A stretch of 64,000 nt of DNA, from the NCBI RefSeq assembly GCF_001499995.1, contig NZ_LQIU01000045.1:124001-188000 (forward strand), in the 5' to 3' direction. How positions within the stretch are numbered: position 1 is the stretch's first letter; each line of letters opens with the position of its first letter. Position numbers and translations under genes: made by a program. Positions 42,925 through 52,401 of this stretch are shown piece after piece. The DNA comes from Mycobacterium sp. IS-1496. GTDB taxonomy: Bacteria > Actinomycetota > Actinomycetes > Mycobacteriales > Mycobacteriaceae. The notes beneath the pieces are model-generated. The model did not search any database. It was not told the origin of the DNA and was given only the letters and a program-made list of their open reading frames with translations.

Positions 42925-42955
42925 CGGTTATATGCATGTGCTATGCATATAACCG
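42925..42955. promoter_or_regulatory. Perfect 13-bp inverted repeat at the marR start (operator)
   Basis: CGGTTATATGCAT (42925-42937) and ATGCATATAACCG (42943-42955) are exact reverse complements around GTGCT. The repeat is strikingly AT-rich in this genome and covers the ATG of marR. It is almost certainly the MarR operator; bound repressor would block marR-MFS expression and possibly the divergent flavoprotein gene, which starts 55 bp away. Confidence 0.85.
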
Positions 42956-43419
42956 TGCCGCCCTCCCGCTACGACCATCTCGACGAGCTGCTCACCCGGA
43001 TCCACGTCATCCGGCAGCGGCCCGAGTGGCGGCGGCAACTGCTCGACCACACCGAGCCGGCGACCACGGTCTCGACGCTGCGGGTCCTGCGCGCCGTCGA
43101 GCAGTGTGAGACGGGCGGGCGCGGGGCATCCATCGGCGATGTCGCCGAGTACATGGCCGTCGAACATTCGACGGCCAGCCGGACCGTCGGATCCGTCGTC
43201 GCCGCCGGGCTGTTGACCAAGACCCTCGCCCCCGACGATCAGCGCCGCTGCGTGCTGGTCCTGACCGATGCCGGGCGCGCTGCGCTGGCCGCCGTGACCG
43301 ACCGTCGCCGCGAGATCGTCGCCGACGTGGTGTCCGGCTGGCCCGACACCGACGTCGACGCACTGGTCGGACTGCTCGACCGGCTCGTCGTGGACTTCGA
43401 ACGCGGGGTGCGGGCATGA
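42943..43419 (+). CDS. MarR-family transcriptional regulator
   Basis: The protein has 158 residues from ATG 42943; a GTG at 42955 directly after the operator is an alternative and would give a leaderless-style message, since neither start has a ribosome binding site. The winged helix-turn-helix is AEYMAVEHSTASRTVGSVVA with wing LAPDDQRRCVLVLTDAG. It overlaps the MFS gene by 4 bases (ATGA). It likely represses a drug or metabolite exporter and itself through the inverted repeat. Confidence 0.92.
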   Translation: MHITVPPSRYDHLDELLTRIHVIRQRPEWRRQLLDHTEPATTVSTLRVLRAVEQCETGGRGASIGDVAEYMAVEHSTASRTVGSVVAAGLLTKTLAPDDQRRCVLVLTDAGRAALAAVTDRRREIVADVVSGWPDTDVDALVGLLDRLVVDFERGVRA

Positions 43420-44654
43420 CCGCACAGGCCACCGCGCCGCCGCAGGCCCGCGGCGCGCTCGGGTTGATGTTCGACCCGGTGTTCGGCGCCCTGTTCTGGG
43501 GCAAGATGTTCTCGATCGTCGCGGTGTGGACGCACGGCATCATCTCGGCGATCGTCATGTACGAGGCGACCGGTTCGGCGCTGATGGTCGGCCTGGTCGG
43601 CGTCGTGCAGTTCGGACCGCAGCTCATCTTCAGCCCGACCAGCGGCAAGTGGGCCGACACCGGCAACCCGGCGCGGCAGATCCTGCTCGGCCGCCTGCTG
43701 TGTCTGGTCGGTTCGGGGTCGATCGCGGTGTGGCTGGCCATCACCGAGGAACAGGCCGCGGCGGCGGTGCTGCTCGGCACCCTGCTCGTCGGGATCGGTT
43801 TCGTGGTGGGCGGGCCCGCGATGCAGTCGATCGTGCCCAACCTGATCCGCAGCGGCGAACTGTCGACCGCCATGGCGCTCAACAGCATCCCGATGACGAT
43901 CGGCCGGATGATCGGCCCGGTGATCGGCGCCTACCTGGCCGCGCACCTCGGATACGCCGAGGGATTCGCGGTCAGCGCGGGTCTGCACCTGATCTTCGCG
44001 ATATTCCTGCTGGTCGTCCGGTTCCCCGCTCCCCCGGTGCGCCGGGAGGGCGCGGACTACCGGGTCCGCGCGGCGCTGAAGTACGTCTGGCACGACAAAC
44101 CGCTGTTTCTGGCACTGCTGGCGGTGACGACGGTCGGGTTCGCCGCGGACCCGTCGATCACGCTGACACCGTCGATGGCCGACGCGCTCGGCGGGGACAC
44201 CCGACTGGTCGGGGCGCTGTCGGCGGTGTTCGGCATCGGCGCGGCGCTGGGCATGGCGGTGCTGGCGCTGCTGCGCGGGCGGATCGCGGCCGGGTGGGTG
44301 TCGTCGGTCGGGTTGTGGCTGCTGTGCGCCGGGTGCGCGGTGCTGGCGTTCGGGACGGTCACGCCGGTGGCGGTGGCGGGGTTCGCGCTGGCGGGTCTGG
44401 GCTTCGGCTGGGCGATGACCGGCCTGAGCACGGTGGTGCAGGAGCGGGCGCCGGAGGAACTGCGCGGCCGCATCATGGCGCTGTGGCTGGTCGGGTTCCT
44501 GGGGTCGCGGCCGATCGCGGCGGCGGTGCTCGGCGGGGCGGCCGATGCGGTGAACGTGTTCGTCGCCTTCGGGGTGGCGGCGGTGTCGGTGGTGGGCGTC
44601 GCGGCGATATGCCGGCCGTCCGCGCTCACCGGCGGGCTACCGGTCCGGATCTAG
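43416..44654 (+). CDS. MFS transporter (EntS/MFS_3-like exporter)
   Basis: The protein has 412 residues with about 12 predicted transmembrane helices. The loop after helix 2 (SGKWADTGNPARQILLGRLL) corresponds to MFS motif A, and the pattern NLIRSGELSTAMALNSI is typical of the MFS_3 group with enterobactin-exporter-like members. It is translationally coupled to marR, so it is probably induced by its own substrate. The substrate is unknown. It ends 6 bp from the convergent HD hydrolase gene. Confidence 0.88.
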   Translation: MTAQATAPPQARGALGLMFDPVFGALFWGKMFSIVAVWTHGIISAIVMYEATGSALMVGLVGVVQFGPQLIFSPTSGKWADTGNPARQILLGRLLCLVGSGSIAVWLAITEEQAAAAVLLGTLLVGIGFVVGGPAMQSIVPNLIRSGELSTAMALNSIPMTIGRMIGPVIGAYLAAHLGYAEGFAVSAGLHLIFAIFLLVVRFPAPPVRREGADYRVRAALKYVWHDKPLFLALLAVTTVGFAADPSITLTPSMADALGGDTRLVGALSAVFGIGAALGMAVLALLRGRIAAGWVSSVGLWLLCAGCAVLAFGTVTPVAVAGFALAGLGFGWAMTGLSTVVQERAPEELRGRIMALWLVGFLGSRPIAAAVLGGAADAVNVFVAFGVAAVSVVGVAAICRPSALTGGLPVRI

Positions 44655-44660
44655 GCGGCA

Positions 44661-45257
44661 CTAGACCGTCGCGGCGACCGGCGGGCCGATCTCCTGCTCC
44701 AGATCCTGGATCACCCGGGCCAACTCGTCGACCAGCCAGCTCTCACGACGCCGGCGGTACACCTCGAGCAGCGACCTGTAATACCAGAGATGGTCCTGCG
44801 GATCGGCCGTGCTGAACCGCTCCCACAGCGGCGGCCCGAGCCGGCGCAGGTCCCGCAGGATCGCCCGCGCGTTGTCGAGCTTGTCGGCCAACGACACCAG
44901 GATGGTGCCGTCCGACGCCTTGCCCAGATGGGCGATGTAGTCCTCCTTGCGCTGCCGCCACGGCGGCTTCGGCGTGACCATCGTGTCGCTGCACTCCTCG
45001 ACGATGTCGGCGACCTCCGCCCCGAACCTGGTCCGGATCTCGTCGAGCGTCTGCTCCCCGCCCTGGTCCTCGGCCGCGTCGTGCAGAAGACCGGCGATCG
45101 CCTCGGTCTCGCTGCCGCCCGCCTCGATCACCAGACCCGCCACCGAGAGCAGATGCCCCACGTAGGGCACCTCCCCACCCTTGCGCCGCTGCGTGCGGTG
45201 CAACGCCGATGTGTAGGCGAGCGCCTCGTCGAATCGTTCGGTCAGTCGTGTGGCCAT
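44661..45257 (-). CDS. HD-domain hydrolase resembling small alarmone hydrolases
   Basis: The protein has 198 residues. Motifs of the SpoT-type hydrolase domain are RRKGGEVPYVGHLLSVA (His35), LLHDAAED (His59-Asp60, Glu63-Asp64) and SLADKLDNARAI (Asp124). There is no synthetase domain, so it may be a stand-alone (p)ppGpp hydrolase or a relative acting on another pyrophosphorylated nucleotide. It diverges from recC. Confidence 0.8.
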   Translation of the reverse strand: MATRLTERFDEALAYTSALHRTQRRKGGEVPYVGHLLSVAGLVIEAGGSETEAIAGLLHDAAEDQGGEQTLDEIRTRFGAEVADIVEECSDTMVTPKPPWRQRKEDYIAHLGKASDGTILVSLADKLDNARAILRDLRRLGPPLWERFSTADPQDHLWYYRSLLEVYRRRRESWLVDELARVIQDLEQEIGPPVAATV

Positions 45258-45317
45258 ACGCGGGGAATGCCCGCCTTGCCCGCGATTAGTCGGACCCGCG
45301 CTCTATCGTTTGGACTG

Positions 45318-48300
45318 ATGCCATTCCACGTGCACCGGGCGGAGCGCACCGACCTGCTGGCCGACGGACTCGGCGCCCTGCTGTCCACTCCCCTGGCCGA
45401 CCCCTTCGCCGAGGAACTCGTGATCGTCCCGGCCAAGGGGGTCGAGCGGTGGCTGAGCCAGCGCCTGTCCCACGTCCTCGGCCGCGGTTCGGGTGACGAC
45501 GGCGTCTGCGCGGGCATCACCTTCCGCAGCCCGCGGTCCCTCATCGCCCAAATCATGGCGGGATCATCCGGCACCCAGGACGACGACCCCTGGGCCCCCG
45601 ACAGCCTGGTCTGGCCGCTGCTCGAGGTCATCGACGACAACCTCGACCAGCCGTGGTGCACCACGCTCGCCACCCACCTCGGCCACTTCGAACACGGCGA
45701 GGAGAAAGCACTGCGGCAGAGCCGCCGCTACGCCGTCGCGCGCCGCCTCGCCGGCCTGTTCGCCTCCTACGCGCGCCAACGCCCGCAGTTGCTCGTCGAC
45801 TGGCTCGCCGGCGACGCCGGGGACCTCGACGACGACCTGCACTGGCAACCGCATCTCTGGCGCGCGCTCGCCGAGCGGGTGCCCGTCGACCCTCCCCACG
45901 TGAGGCACACCAAAACCGTTGCCCGCCTTCGCGAGTCACCCACCGACCTCCCCGAACGCCTGTCGCTGTTCGGCCACACCCGCCTGCCCGCCACCGAGGT
46001 CGAACTGCTCGACGCGCTCGCCACCCACCACGACCTGCACCTGTGGCTGCCGCATCCCAGCGATCAGCTGTGGACCTCGCTGCGGGCCCACCGCGGCCCC
46101 ATCCGCCGCCGCGACGACACCACCCACCGCGAAGTCGGCCACCCGCTGCTCGCCACCCTCGGCCGCGACCTGCGCGAACTGCAGCGCGGCCTGCCCGCCG
46201 ACCCGCAGACCGACGAGCACCTACATCGGCCGGCCGGCGACGCCGACCATCCCGACACGCTCCTGGGCCTGCTGCAGTCCGACATCGCCGCCAACGCCGT
46301 CCGCCCCGCCGGCCGCCGGCTGCCCGAACACGACCGCTCGGTGCAGGTGCACAGCTGCCACGGCGCCGCACGGCAGATCGACGTCCTGCGTGAGGTGCTG
46401 CTCGGCCTGCTCGTCGACGACCCGACGCTCGAACCCCGCGACATCCTCGTCATGTGTCCGGACATCGAGCACTACGCGCCGTTGATCGTCGCCGGGTTCG
46501 GGCTGGGCGACGTGGTGCACGGCGCACATCCGGCCCATCGCCTGCGCGTCAAACTCGCCGACCGCGCGCTCACGCAGACCAACCCGCTGCTCGGCGTCGC
46601 CGCCCAACTGCTCATCCTGGCCGGTGGTCGCGCCACCGCCACCGAAGTGCTCAACCTCGCCGAGGCGCCGTCGATCCGGGCGCGGTTCGGCTTCAGCGAC
46701 GACGACCTCGACGCGATCGGCGACTGGGTCCGCGAGGCCAACATCCGGTGGGGCTTCGACCGCGAACACCGTCACCCCTACGGCGTCGACTTCGTCCAGA
46801 ACACCTGGCGTTTCGGGCTCGACCGGGTGCTCGCCGGGGTCGCGATGTCCGACGACTCGCACGCCTGGCTCGGCACCACCCTGCCCCTCGACGACGTCGG
46901 CAGCGACAAGGTCGAACTCGCCGGCCGCCTCGCCGAATACGTCGACCGGCTGCAGCACTGCGTCGAATCACTGAGTGGCACAAGACCTCTGGACGAGTGG
47001 CTCGATGCGCTGCGCACCGGCATCGACCAGTTGACCGCGGTCCCCGACGACGACACATGGCAGACCACTCAACTGGAACGTGAATTCGCCGACGTGGTGG
47101 CCCAGGCGGGCCTGCGACGCGACACGCTGCTGCGCCTGCCGGATGTGAAGGCGCTCCTGGACCGCCACCTCGCCGGGCGGCCCACCCGCGCGAACTTCCG
47201 CACCGGCACGCTGACGGTGTGCACGATGGTGCCGATGCGTTCGGTCCCGCACCGGGTGGTGTGCCTGGTGGGTCTCGACGACGGGGCCTTCCCGCGCCTC
47301 GGCGTGGTGGACGGCGACGACGCGCTGGCCCGCGACCCGATGACCGGCGAGCGCGACATCCGCTCCGAGGACCGCCAGCTGCTACTCGACGCGATCGGCG
47401 CGGCGACGGAGAAACTCGTCGTCACCTACACCGGCGCCAACGAGTACTCCGGACAGCGCAGACCGCCGGCGGTGCCGCTCGTCGAACTGCTCGACGCGCT
47501 CGACGTCACCACCGAGAGCCCGGTGCGCGACATGATCGTCGTCGAACATCCGTTGCAGCCCTTCGACGTTCGCAACGTCACCCCCGGCGCACTAGGGGTG
47601 CCCGGCAAACCGTTCACGTTCGACTCGACGGCGCTGACCGCGGCGACGGTCGCGGCAGGCGACCGCGCCGAGCGGCCCGGCCTGCTCACCCATCCGCTGC
47701 CCCCGCCACCGGAGGACGACGTCGCGCTCGACGACCTGATCGGCTTCTTCAAGGATCCGGTCAAGGGGTTCTTCCGCGCGCTGGACTTCACGCTGCCGTG
47801 GGATGTCGACGCCGTCGAGGACGCGATGCCGGTGGAGATCGACGCGCTGGCCGAATGGCAGGTCGGCGAACGGATGCTCGACGACATGCTGCGCGGCCTC
47901 AACCCCGAACAGGCACAACAGGCCGAGTGGCGGCGGGGTTCGCTGCCGCCGGGCCGGCTCGGCTGGCGCAAGGCACAGGAGCTGCGCGATCAGGCCGCCG
48001 CGCTCGCCGTCGCCGCACACCGGCACCGCGGACAGCCGCCGCAGGCCTACGACGTCGACGTCCACCTCGGCGGTGGCCGCCGCGTCACGGGCACGATCCC
48101 GAAGGTGTACGGCGACCGGACGGTCACCGTCACGTACTCCAAACTCGACGGCCGCCACCTGCTGGGGTCGTGGATCCAGTTGGCGGCGTTGGCCGCCGGG
48201 CGTCCGGGCGCCGACTGGGCGGCGGTGTGCATCGGCCGCGCGAAGCGGGGCACCACTCCGCGGGAGCGGATGCTGGGCGCACCGCAGGACGCGACGGGCG

Positions 48301-48590
48301 TGCTGCGGGACCTGGTGAGCATGTACGACGCGGGACGACGTGAGCCGATTCCGTTGCCGCCGAAGACGTCTTACGCGTGGGCCGAGGCACGCCATGCCCG
48401 TGGGGACGCGCAGCGGGAGGCGGGGTTCCGCTGGAAGTCGGGCCGCTACCCCGGTGAGGACGCCGAACCCGCCAATGTGCGGGTGTGGGGGGCGAACGCC
48501 TGGCTCGGCACCCTGCTCACCGCCGGCCTCGACGAGTACGCGACCCGCCTGTGGGTGCCGATGCTCGAAGCCGAGAGGGATCCCGACTGA
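45318..48590 (+). CDS. recC: Exodeoxyribonuclease V gamma subunit RecC
   Basis: The protein has 1090 residues from ATG 45318, close to the length of mycobacterial RecC. The N-terminal inactivated helicase segment (VIVPAKGVERWLSQRLSHVL) and downstream RecC landmarks (VHSCHGAARQIDVLREVLLG, PRDILVMCPDIEHYAPLI, VVCLVGLDDGAFPR) are clear. RecC scans for the recombination signal in RecBCD. Mycobacterial RecBCD acts in single-strand annealing rather than RecA-dependent recombination. It overlaps recB by one base (TGATG). Confidence 0.96.
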   Translation: MPFHVHRAERTDLLADGLGALLSTPLADPFAEELVIVPAKGVERWLSQRLSHVLGRGSGDDGVCAGITFRSPRSLIAQIMAGSSGTQDDDPWAPDSLVWPLLEVIDDNLDQPWCTTLATHLGHFEHGEEKALRQSRRYAVARRLAGLFASYARQRPQLLVDWLAGDAGDLDDDLHWQPHLWRALAERVPVDPPHVRHTKTVARLRESPTDLPERLSLFGHTRLPATEVELLDALATHHDLHLWLPHPSDQLWTSLRAHRGPIRRRDDTTHREVGHPLLATLGRDLRELQRGLPADPQTDEHLHRPAGDADHPDTLLGLLQSDIAANAVRPAGRRLPEHDRSVQVHSCHGAARQIDVLREVLLGLLVDDPTLEPRDILVMCPDIEHYAPLIVAGFGLGDVVHGAHPAHRLRVKLADRALTQTNPLLGVAAQLLILAGGRATATEVLNLAEAPSIRARFGFSDDDLDAIGDWVREANIRWGFDREHRHPYGVDFVQNTWRFGLDRVLAGVAMSDDSHAWLGTTLPLDDVGSDKVELAGRLAEYVDRLQHCVESLSGTRPLDEWLDALRTGIDQLTAVPDDDTWQTTQLEREFADVVAQAGLRRDTLLRLPDVKALLDRHLAGRPTRANFRTGTLTVCTMVPMRSVPHRVVCLVGLDDGAFPRLGVVDGDDALARDPMTGERDIRSEDRQLLLDAIGAATEKLVVTYTGANEYSGQRRPPAVPLVELLDALDVTTESPVRDMIVVEHPLQPFDVRNVTPGALGVPGKPFTFDSTALTAATVAAGDRAERPGLLTHPLPPPPEDDVALDDLIGFFKDPVKGFFRALDFTLPWDVDAVEDAMPVEIDALAEWQVGERMLDDMLRGLNPEQAQQAEWRRGSLPPGRLGWRKAQELRDQAAALAVAAHRHRGQPPQAYDVDVHLGGGRRVTGTIPKVYGDRTVTVTYSKLDGRHLLGSWIQLAALAAGRPGADWAAVCIGRAKRGTTPRERMLGAPQDATGVLRDLVSMYDAGRREPIPLPPKTSYAWAEARHARGDAQREAGFRWKSGRYPGEDAEPANVRVWGANAWLGTLLTAGLDEYATRLWVPMLEAERDPD

Positions 48591-51500
48591 TGGACGGTTT
48601 CGATCTGCTCGGCCCGCTCCCCGCGCCGCGCACCACGACGGTGCTCGAGGCCAGTGCGGGCACCGGTAAGACGTTCGCGCTCGCGGGTCTGGTGACGCGC
48701 TACATCGCCGAGGGTGTCGCGACGCTCGACCAGATGCTGCTAGTGACGTTCGGCCGGGCGGCCAGCCAGGAACTGCGTGAGCGGGTCCGCTGTCAGATGC
48801 TCGACGCGCTGGTGGCGTTCGGCGATCCGTCGAGGGTCGGCGACAATCAGCTGGTCGCCCACCTGATCGACGCCCCGGAGGACGAGCGGCAGCTGCGGGC
48901 GCAGCGGCTGCGCGACGCGTTGGCCGGTTTCGACGCCGCGACGATCGCGACCACGCATCAGTTCTGCCAGCTCGTCCTCAAATCGCTTGGCGTGGCCGGT
49001 GATACGGACACCGGGGTGCAGCTGGTGGAGAGTCTCGACGACCTGACCGCCGAGATCGTCGACGATCTGTACCTCGCGCACTTCGGCCAGCAGCGCGACG
49101 ATCCGGCGCTGACCCGCGGGGAGGCGCTCGAGCTGGCCCGCGAAGTCGTCCGCAACGCCGGCACCGAACTGCGGCCGCAGCACCCGCCCACCGGCACGGA
49201 GGCCGCGGTGCGCGTCGAGTTCGCGACGGCCGTGTGCGCCGAACTCGAGCGACGCAAACGCCGGCTCGGCATCCTGCACTACGACGATCTGCTGTCCCGG
49301 CTGGCCAATGCGCTCACCGACACGGACTCGCCCGCCCGCGCCCGCATGCACCGCCGCTGGTCGATCGTGATGGTCGACGAGTTCCAGGACACCGACCCGG
49401 TGCAGTGGCAGGCGATCGACCGGGCGTTCACCGGCCGCTCGACGCTGATCCTGATCGGCGACCCCAAACAGGCGATCTACGCGTTCCGCGGCGGCGACAT
49501 CGTCACCTACCTGCACGCCGCGAGCACGGCCGGGCACCGGCGGACGCTCGGCACCAACTGGCGCACCGACGGTGACCTGGTCGACCGGCTGCAGGTGGTT
49601 CTGCGCGACGCCGAGCTCGGCGACTCCGAGATCGTCGTCCGCCCCGTCGAGGCCAGACACGAAGGACACCGGCTCGAGGGTGCGCCGCACAACGACCCCT
49701 TCCGCCTGCGCATCGTCTCGCGCGACACCTTCGGCATCCGTTCCGACCGCGTCATCCCGATGGACAAGCTGCGGCCGCACATCAGCCGGGACCTGGCCGC
49801 CGACGTCGGCCGGCTGCTGGCCAGCGGAGCGACGTTCTGCGACAAGCGGATCGAGGCCAAGGACATCGCGGTGATCGTCGAGACGCACAAGGACGCCCGC
49901 GCCTGCTTCGACGCGCTCTCGGCGGCGGGCATCCCGGCGGTCTACACCGGGGACTCCGACGTGTTCAACTCCCCGGCGGGTGACGACTGGCTGTGCCTGC
50001 TCGAGGCGTTCGACCAGCCGCACCGCTCCGGGCTCGTGCGCGCGGCGGCCACCACGATGTTCTTCGGCCGCACCGCCGAAGAACTCGCCGCACGGGGCGA
50101 CACGTTGACCGACGAGATCGCCGACCGGCTGCGTGAGTGGGCCGATCACGCCCGCGAACGCGGTGTGGCCGCCATCTTCGAAGCGGCGAACATGACCGGG
50201 ATGGGCAGGCGGGTGCTGTCCTGGCGCGACGGTGCCCGGCACATGACCGACCTCGCACACCTGACGCAGGTGCTGCACGACGTCGCCCATCGCGAACACT
50301 TCAGCCTGCCCGCGCTGCGGGACTGGCTGCGCACCCAGCGCGAGGACCGCAGCGGCGCCGCCGAACGCAACCGCAGGCTCGACAACGACGCCGCGGCCGT
50401 GCAGATCATGACGGTGTGGGTCAGCAAAGGGCTGCAGTATCCGGTGGTGTACCTGCCGTTCGCGTTCAACCGCAACATCCAGACCCGCGACTGCGTGCTG
50501 TTCCACGACGGCCGCACCCGTTGTCTGCACATCGGCGGCGAGGACAGCCCGGACCACGCGCAGGTCGAGCGCCTCGGCCGGAAAGAGGCGGCCGGCGACG
50601 ACGTGCGCCTCACCTACGTCGCGCTGACCCGCGCGCAGTCGCAGGTGGTGGCGTGGTGGGCGCCGTCGTGGGACGAACCCAACGGCGGGCTGTCGCGGCT
50701 GCTGCGGGGCCGCGGGCCCGGGGAGGCCATGGTGCCGGACCGCTGCGACCCGCCCAAAGTCGACGACGCGGACGCGAGGACGGCGTTGCGCGCGTGGGCG
50801 GACCTCGGCGGTCCGGTGCTCGAGGACTCCGAGATCGCGCGCCCCGCCGCACCCCACCCGCACGAACACCCAGCGGGGCTGGAGGTGCGGCACTTCCACC
50901 GCGGGATCGACACCGCGTGGCGGCGCACGTCGTACTCGGGTCTGCTTCGGGCCGCCGAGGACTCCGGGGGCGGCGGGGTGACCAGCGAACCGGAGGTGGC
51001 CGAACTCGACGACGAGATCGTCGACGTGCCGGTGTCCGAGCATGACGACGAGACCGCGGCGGTGCCGTCGCCGATGGCCGCATTGCCGACCGGGGCGAAG
51101 TTCGGGTCGCTCGTGCACGCGGTGCTCGAGCACGCCGACCCGTTCGCCGGCGACTTGCGCGCCGAGCTCGAGCGCACGATCCGTGAGCAGGCGGTGTGGT
51201 GGCCAGTCGACGTCGCACCCGAGGTGCTGGCCGACGCGCTGCTGCCGATGCACGACACCCCGCTCGGTCCGCTCGCACCGGACGTGACGCTGCGCCAGAT
51301 CGGATTGCGGGACCGCCTGCGCGAACTGGATTTCGAGTTCCCGCTGGCCGGCGGCGACATCCGTGGGGGCGCACCGGCGATCACGCTGGCCGACGTCGGC
51401 CGCCTGCTCGCCGGGCACCTGCCCGCCGACGACGTGCTGGCTTCGTATGTCGACCGGCTCACCGATCGGGCGCTGGGCGGCCAGTCGCTCAAGGGTTACC

Positions 51501-51940
51501 TGACGGGGTCGATCGACGCGGTGCTGCGGGTGGGCGGCCGCTACGTGGTGGTCGACTACAAGACGAACTGGCTCGGCGAACCCGAATCCCCGCTCACATC
51601 AGCTGATTACAGCCGGTCCCGCATGGCCGAGGCGATGCTGCACTCGGACTATCCGCTGCAGGCGCTGCTGTATTGCGTTGTGCTCCATCGCTTCCTTCGA
51701 TGGCGGCAGCCGGGTTACGACCCGACCGAGCACCTCGGCGGGGTGCAGTACCTGTTTCTGCGCGGGATGTGCGGGGCGTCGACGCCGACGGCGGACGGGC
51801 ATCCGGCGGGGGTGTTCACCTGGCAACCGCCCGCGGCGTTGGTCGTCGCGCTGTCGAATCTCCTCGACGGCAAATATGACGTCTCGGCGCCCGCAGTTGC
51901 GGTGACGGGGGGTCACCCGCGTAGGGTTGGCGAAGGTTGA
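48590..51940 (+). CDS. recB: Exodeoxyribonuclease V beta subunit RecB
   Basis: The protein has 1116 residues. The UvrD-like helicase has Walker A EASAGTGKTFALA (20-32), DEFQDTDPVQW and GDPKQAIYAFRGGD. A RecB-family nuclease domain at the C-terminus has VVDYKTNWLG and an upstream FGSLVHAVLEHAD. It is the motor and nuclease of RecBCD, coupled to recC by one-base overlap. From memory recD follows recB directly in M. tuberculosis; here two genes lie between them. Confidence 0.96.
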   Translation: MDGFDLLGPLPAPRTTTVLEASAGTGKTFALAGLVTRYIAEGVATLDQMLLVTFGRAASQELRERVRCQMLDALVAFGDPSRVGDNQLVAHLIDAPEDERQLRAQRLRDALAGFDAATIATTHQFCQLVLKSLGVAGDTDTGVQLVESLDDLTAEIVDDLYLAHFGQQRDDPALTRGEALELAREVVRNAGTELRPQHPPTGTEAAVRVEFATAVCAELERRKRRLGILHYDDLLSRLANALTDTDSPARARMHRRWSIVMVDEFQDTDPVQWQAIDRAFTGRSTLILIGDPKQAIYAFRGGDIVTYLHAASTAGHRRTLGTNWRTDGDLVDRLQVVLRDAELGDSEIVVRPVEARHEGHRLEGAPHNDPFRLRIVSRDTFGIRSDRVIPMDKLRPHISRDLAADVGRLLASGATFCDKRIEAKDIAVIVETHKDARACFDALSAAGIPAVYTGDSDVFNSPAGDDWLCLLEAFDQPHRSGLVRAAATTMFFGRTAEELAARGDTLTDEIADRLREWADHARERGVAAIFEAANMTGMGRRVLSWRDGARHMTDLAHLTQVLHDVAHREHFSLPALRDWLRTQREDRSGAAERNRRLDNDAAAVQIMTVWVSKGLQYPVVYLPFAFNRNIQTRDCVLFHDGRTRCLHIGGEDSPDHAQVERLGRKEAAGDDVRLTYVALTRAQSQVVAWWAPSWDEPNGGLSRLLRGRGPGEAMVPDRCDPPKVDDADARTALRAWADLGGPVLEDSEIARPAAPHPHEHPAGLEVRHFHRGIDTAWRRTSYSGLLRAAEDSGGGGVTSEPEVAELDDEIVDVPVSEHDDETAAVPSPMAALPTGAKFGSLVHAVLEHADPFAGDLRAELERTIREQAVWWPVDVAPEVLADALLPMHDTPLGPLAPDVTLRQIGLRDRLRELDFEFPLAGGDIRGGAPAITLADVGRLLAGHLPADDVLASYVDRLTDRALGGQSLKGYLTGSIDAVLRVGGRYVVVDYKTNWLGEPESPLTSADYSRSRMAEAMLHSDYPLQALLYCVVLHRFLRWRQPGYDPTEHLGGVQYLFLRGMCGASTPTADGHPAGVFTWQPPAALVVALSNLLDGKYDVSAPAVAVTGGHPRRVGEG

Positions 51941-52049
51941 TGAACCAGCCGCGGCATGTCGCACGGATCGGGTAGTGGAAACCCGCACGCAGACGCCGCC
52001 CCCCATACTTTCTTCCGCGCCCGCAGGCGCAGTCTCGGAGCCAGCTCTC

Positions 52050-52370
52050 ATGCCTTCCATCGATCATCTGACGTTCACCACCGAATGGCTCGCCCCGTTC
52101 GAGGTCCGCATCACCGTCGCCGGGTCCATCGACGCGTCGAACGCCGCGGACCTGCAGGAGTACGTGCTGCGCCGTGGCGCGAACTCGCGCCGCCTCACCC
52201 TCGACCTGACCCGCGTCGACTTCCTGTCCACCGCCGGGTTCTCGGTGCTGTGCACGATCAGCGAACGCTGTGTGCGCGCCGATGTCGAGTGGGCGGTGGT
52301 CAGCAACCCCACCGTGCGCCGCGTGCTCGAGATCTGCGATCCGCACGTGACACTGCCGCAGGCTTGCTGA
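52050..52370 (+). CDS. STAS-domain protein (anti-anti-sigma-like)
   Basis: The protein has 106 residues if begun at ATG 52050, where the domain starts; GTG 51975 is an alternative that adds 25 disordered residues. STAS landmarks are VAGSIDASNAADLQEYVL and the phosphorylatable loop DFLSTAGFSVL (Ser/Thr in LSTAG). Such proteins bind anti-sigma factors in response to dephosphorylation. No anti-sigma gene is adjacent. It sits between recB and the NYN gene on the same strand. Confidence 0.8.
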   Translation: MPSIDHLTFTTEWLAPFEVRITVAGSIDASNAADLQEYVLRRGANSRRLTLDLTRVDFLSTAGFSVLCTISERCVRADVEWAVVSNPTVRRVLEICDPHVTLPQAC

Positions 52371-52401
52371 CTACCGGTGCCCGATACGCGACACTGAACG
52401 G

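Noticed and set aside
48740..51418. 892-codon minus-strand open frame opposite recB
   Set aside because: It is a shadow of the strong recB coding frame; composition is Arg/Gly/Val-rich with no domain.
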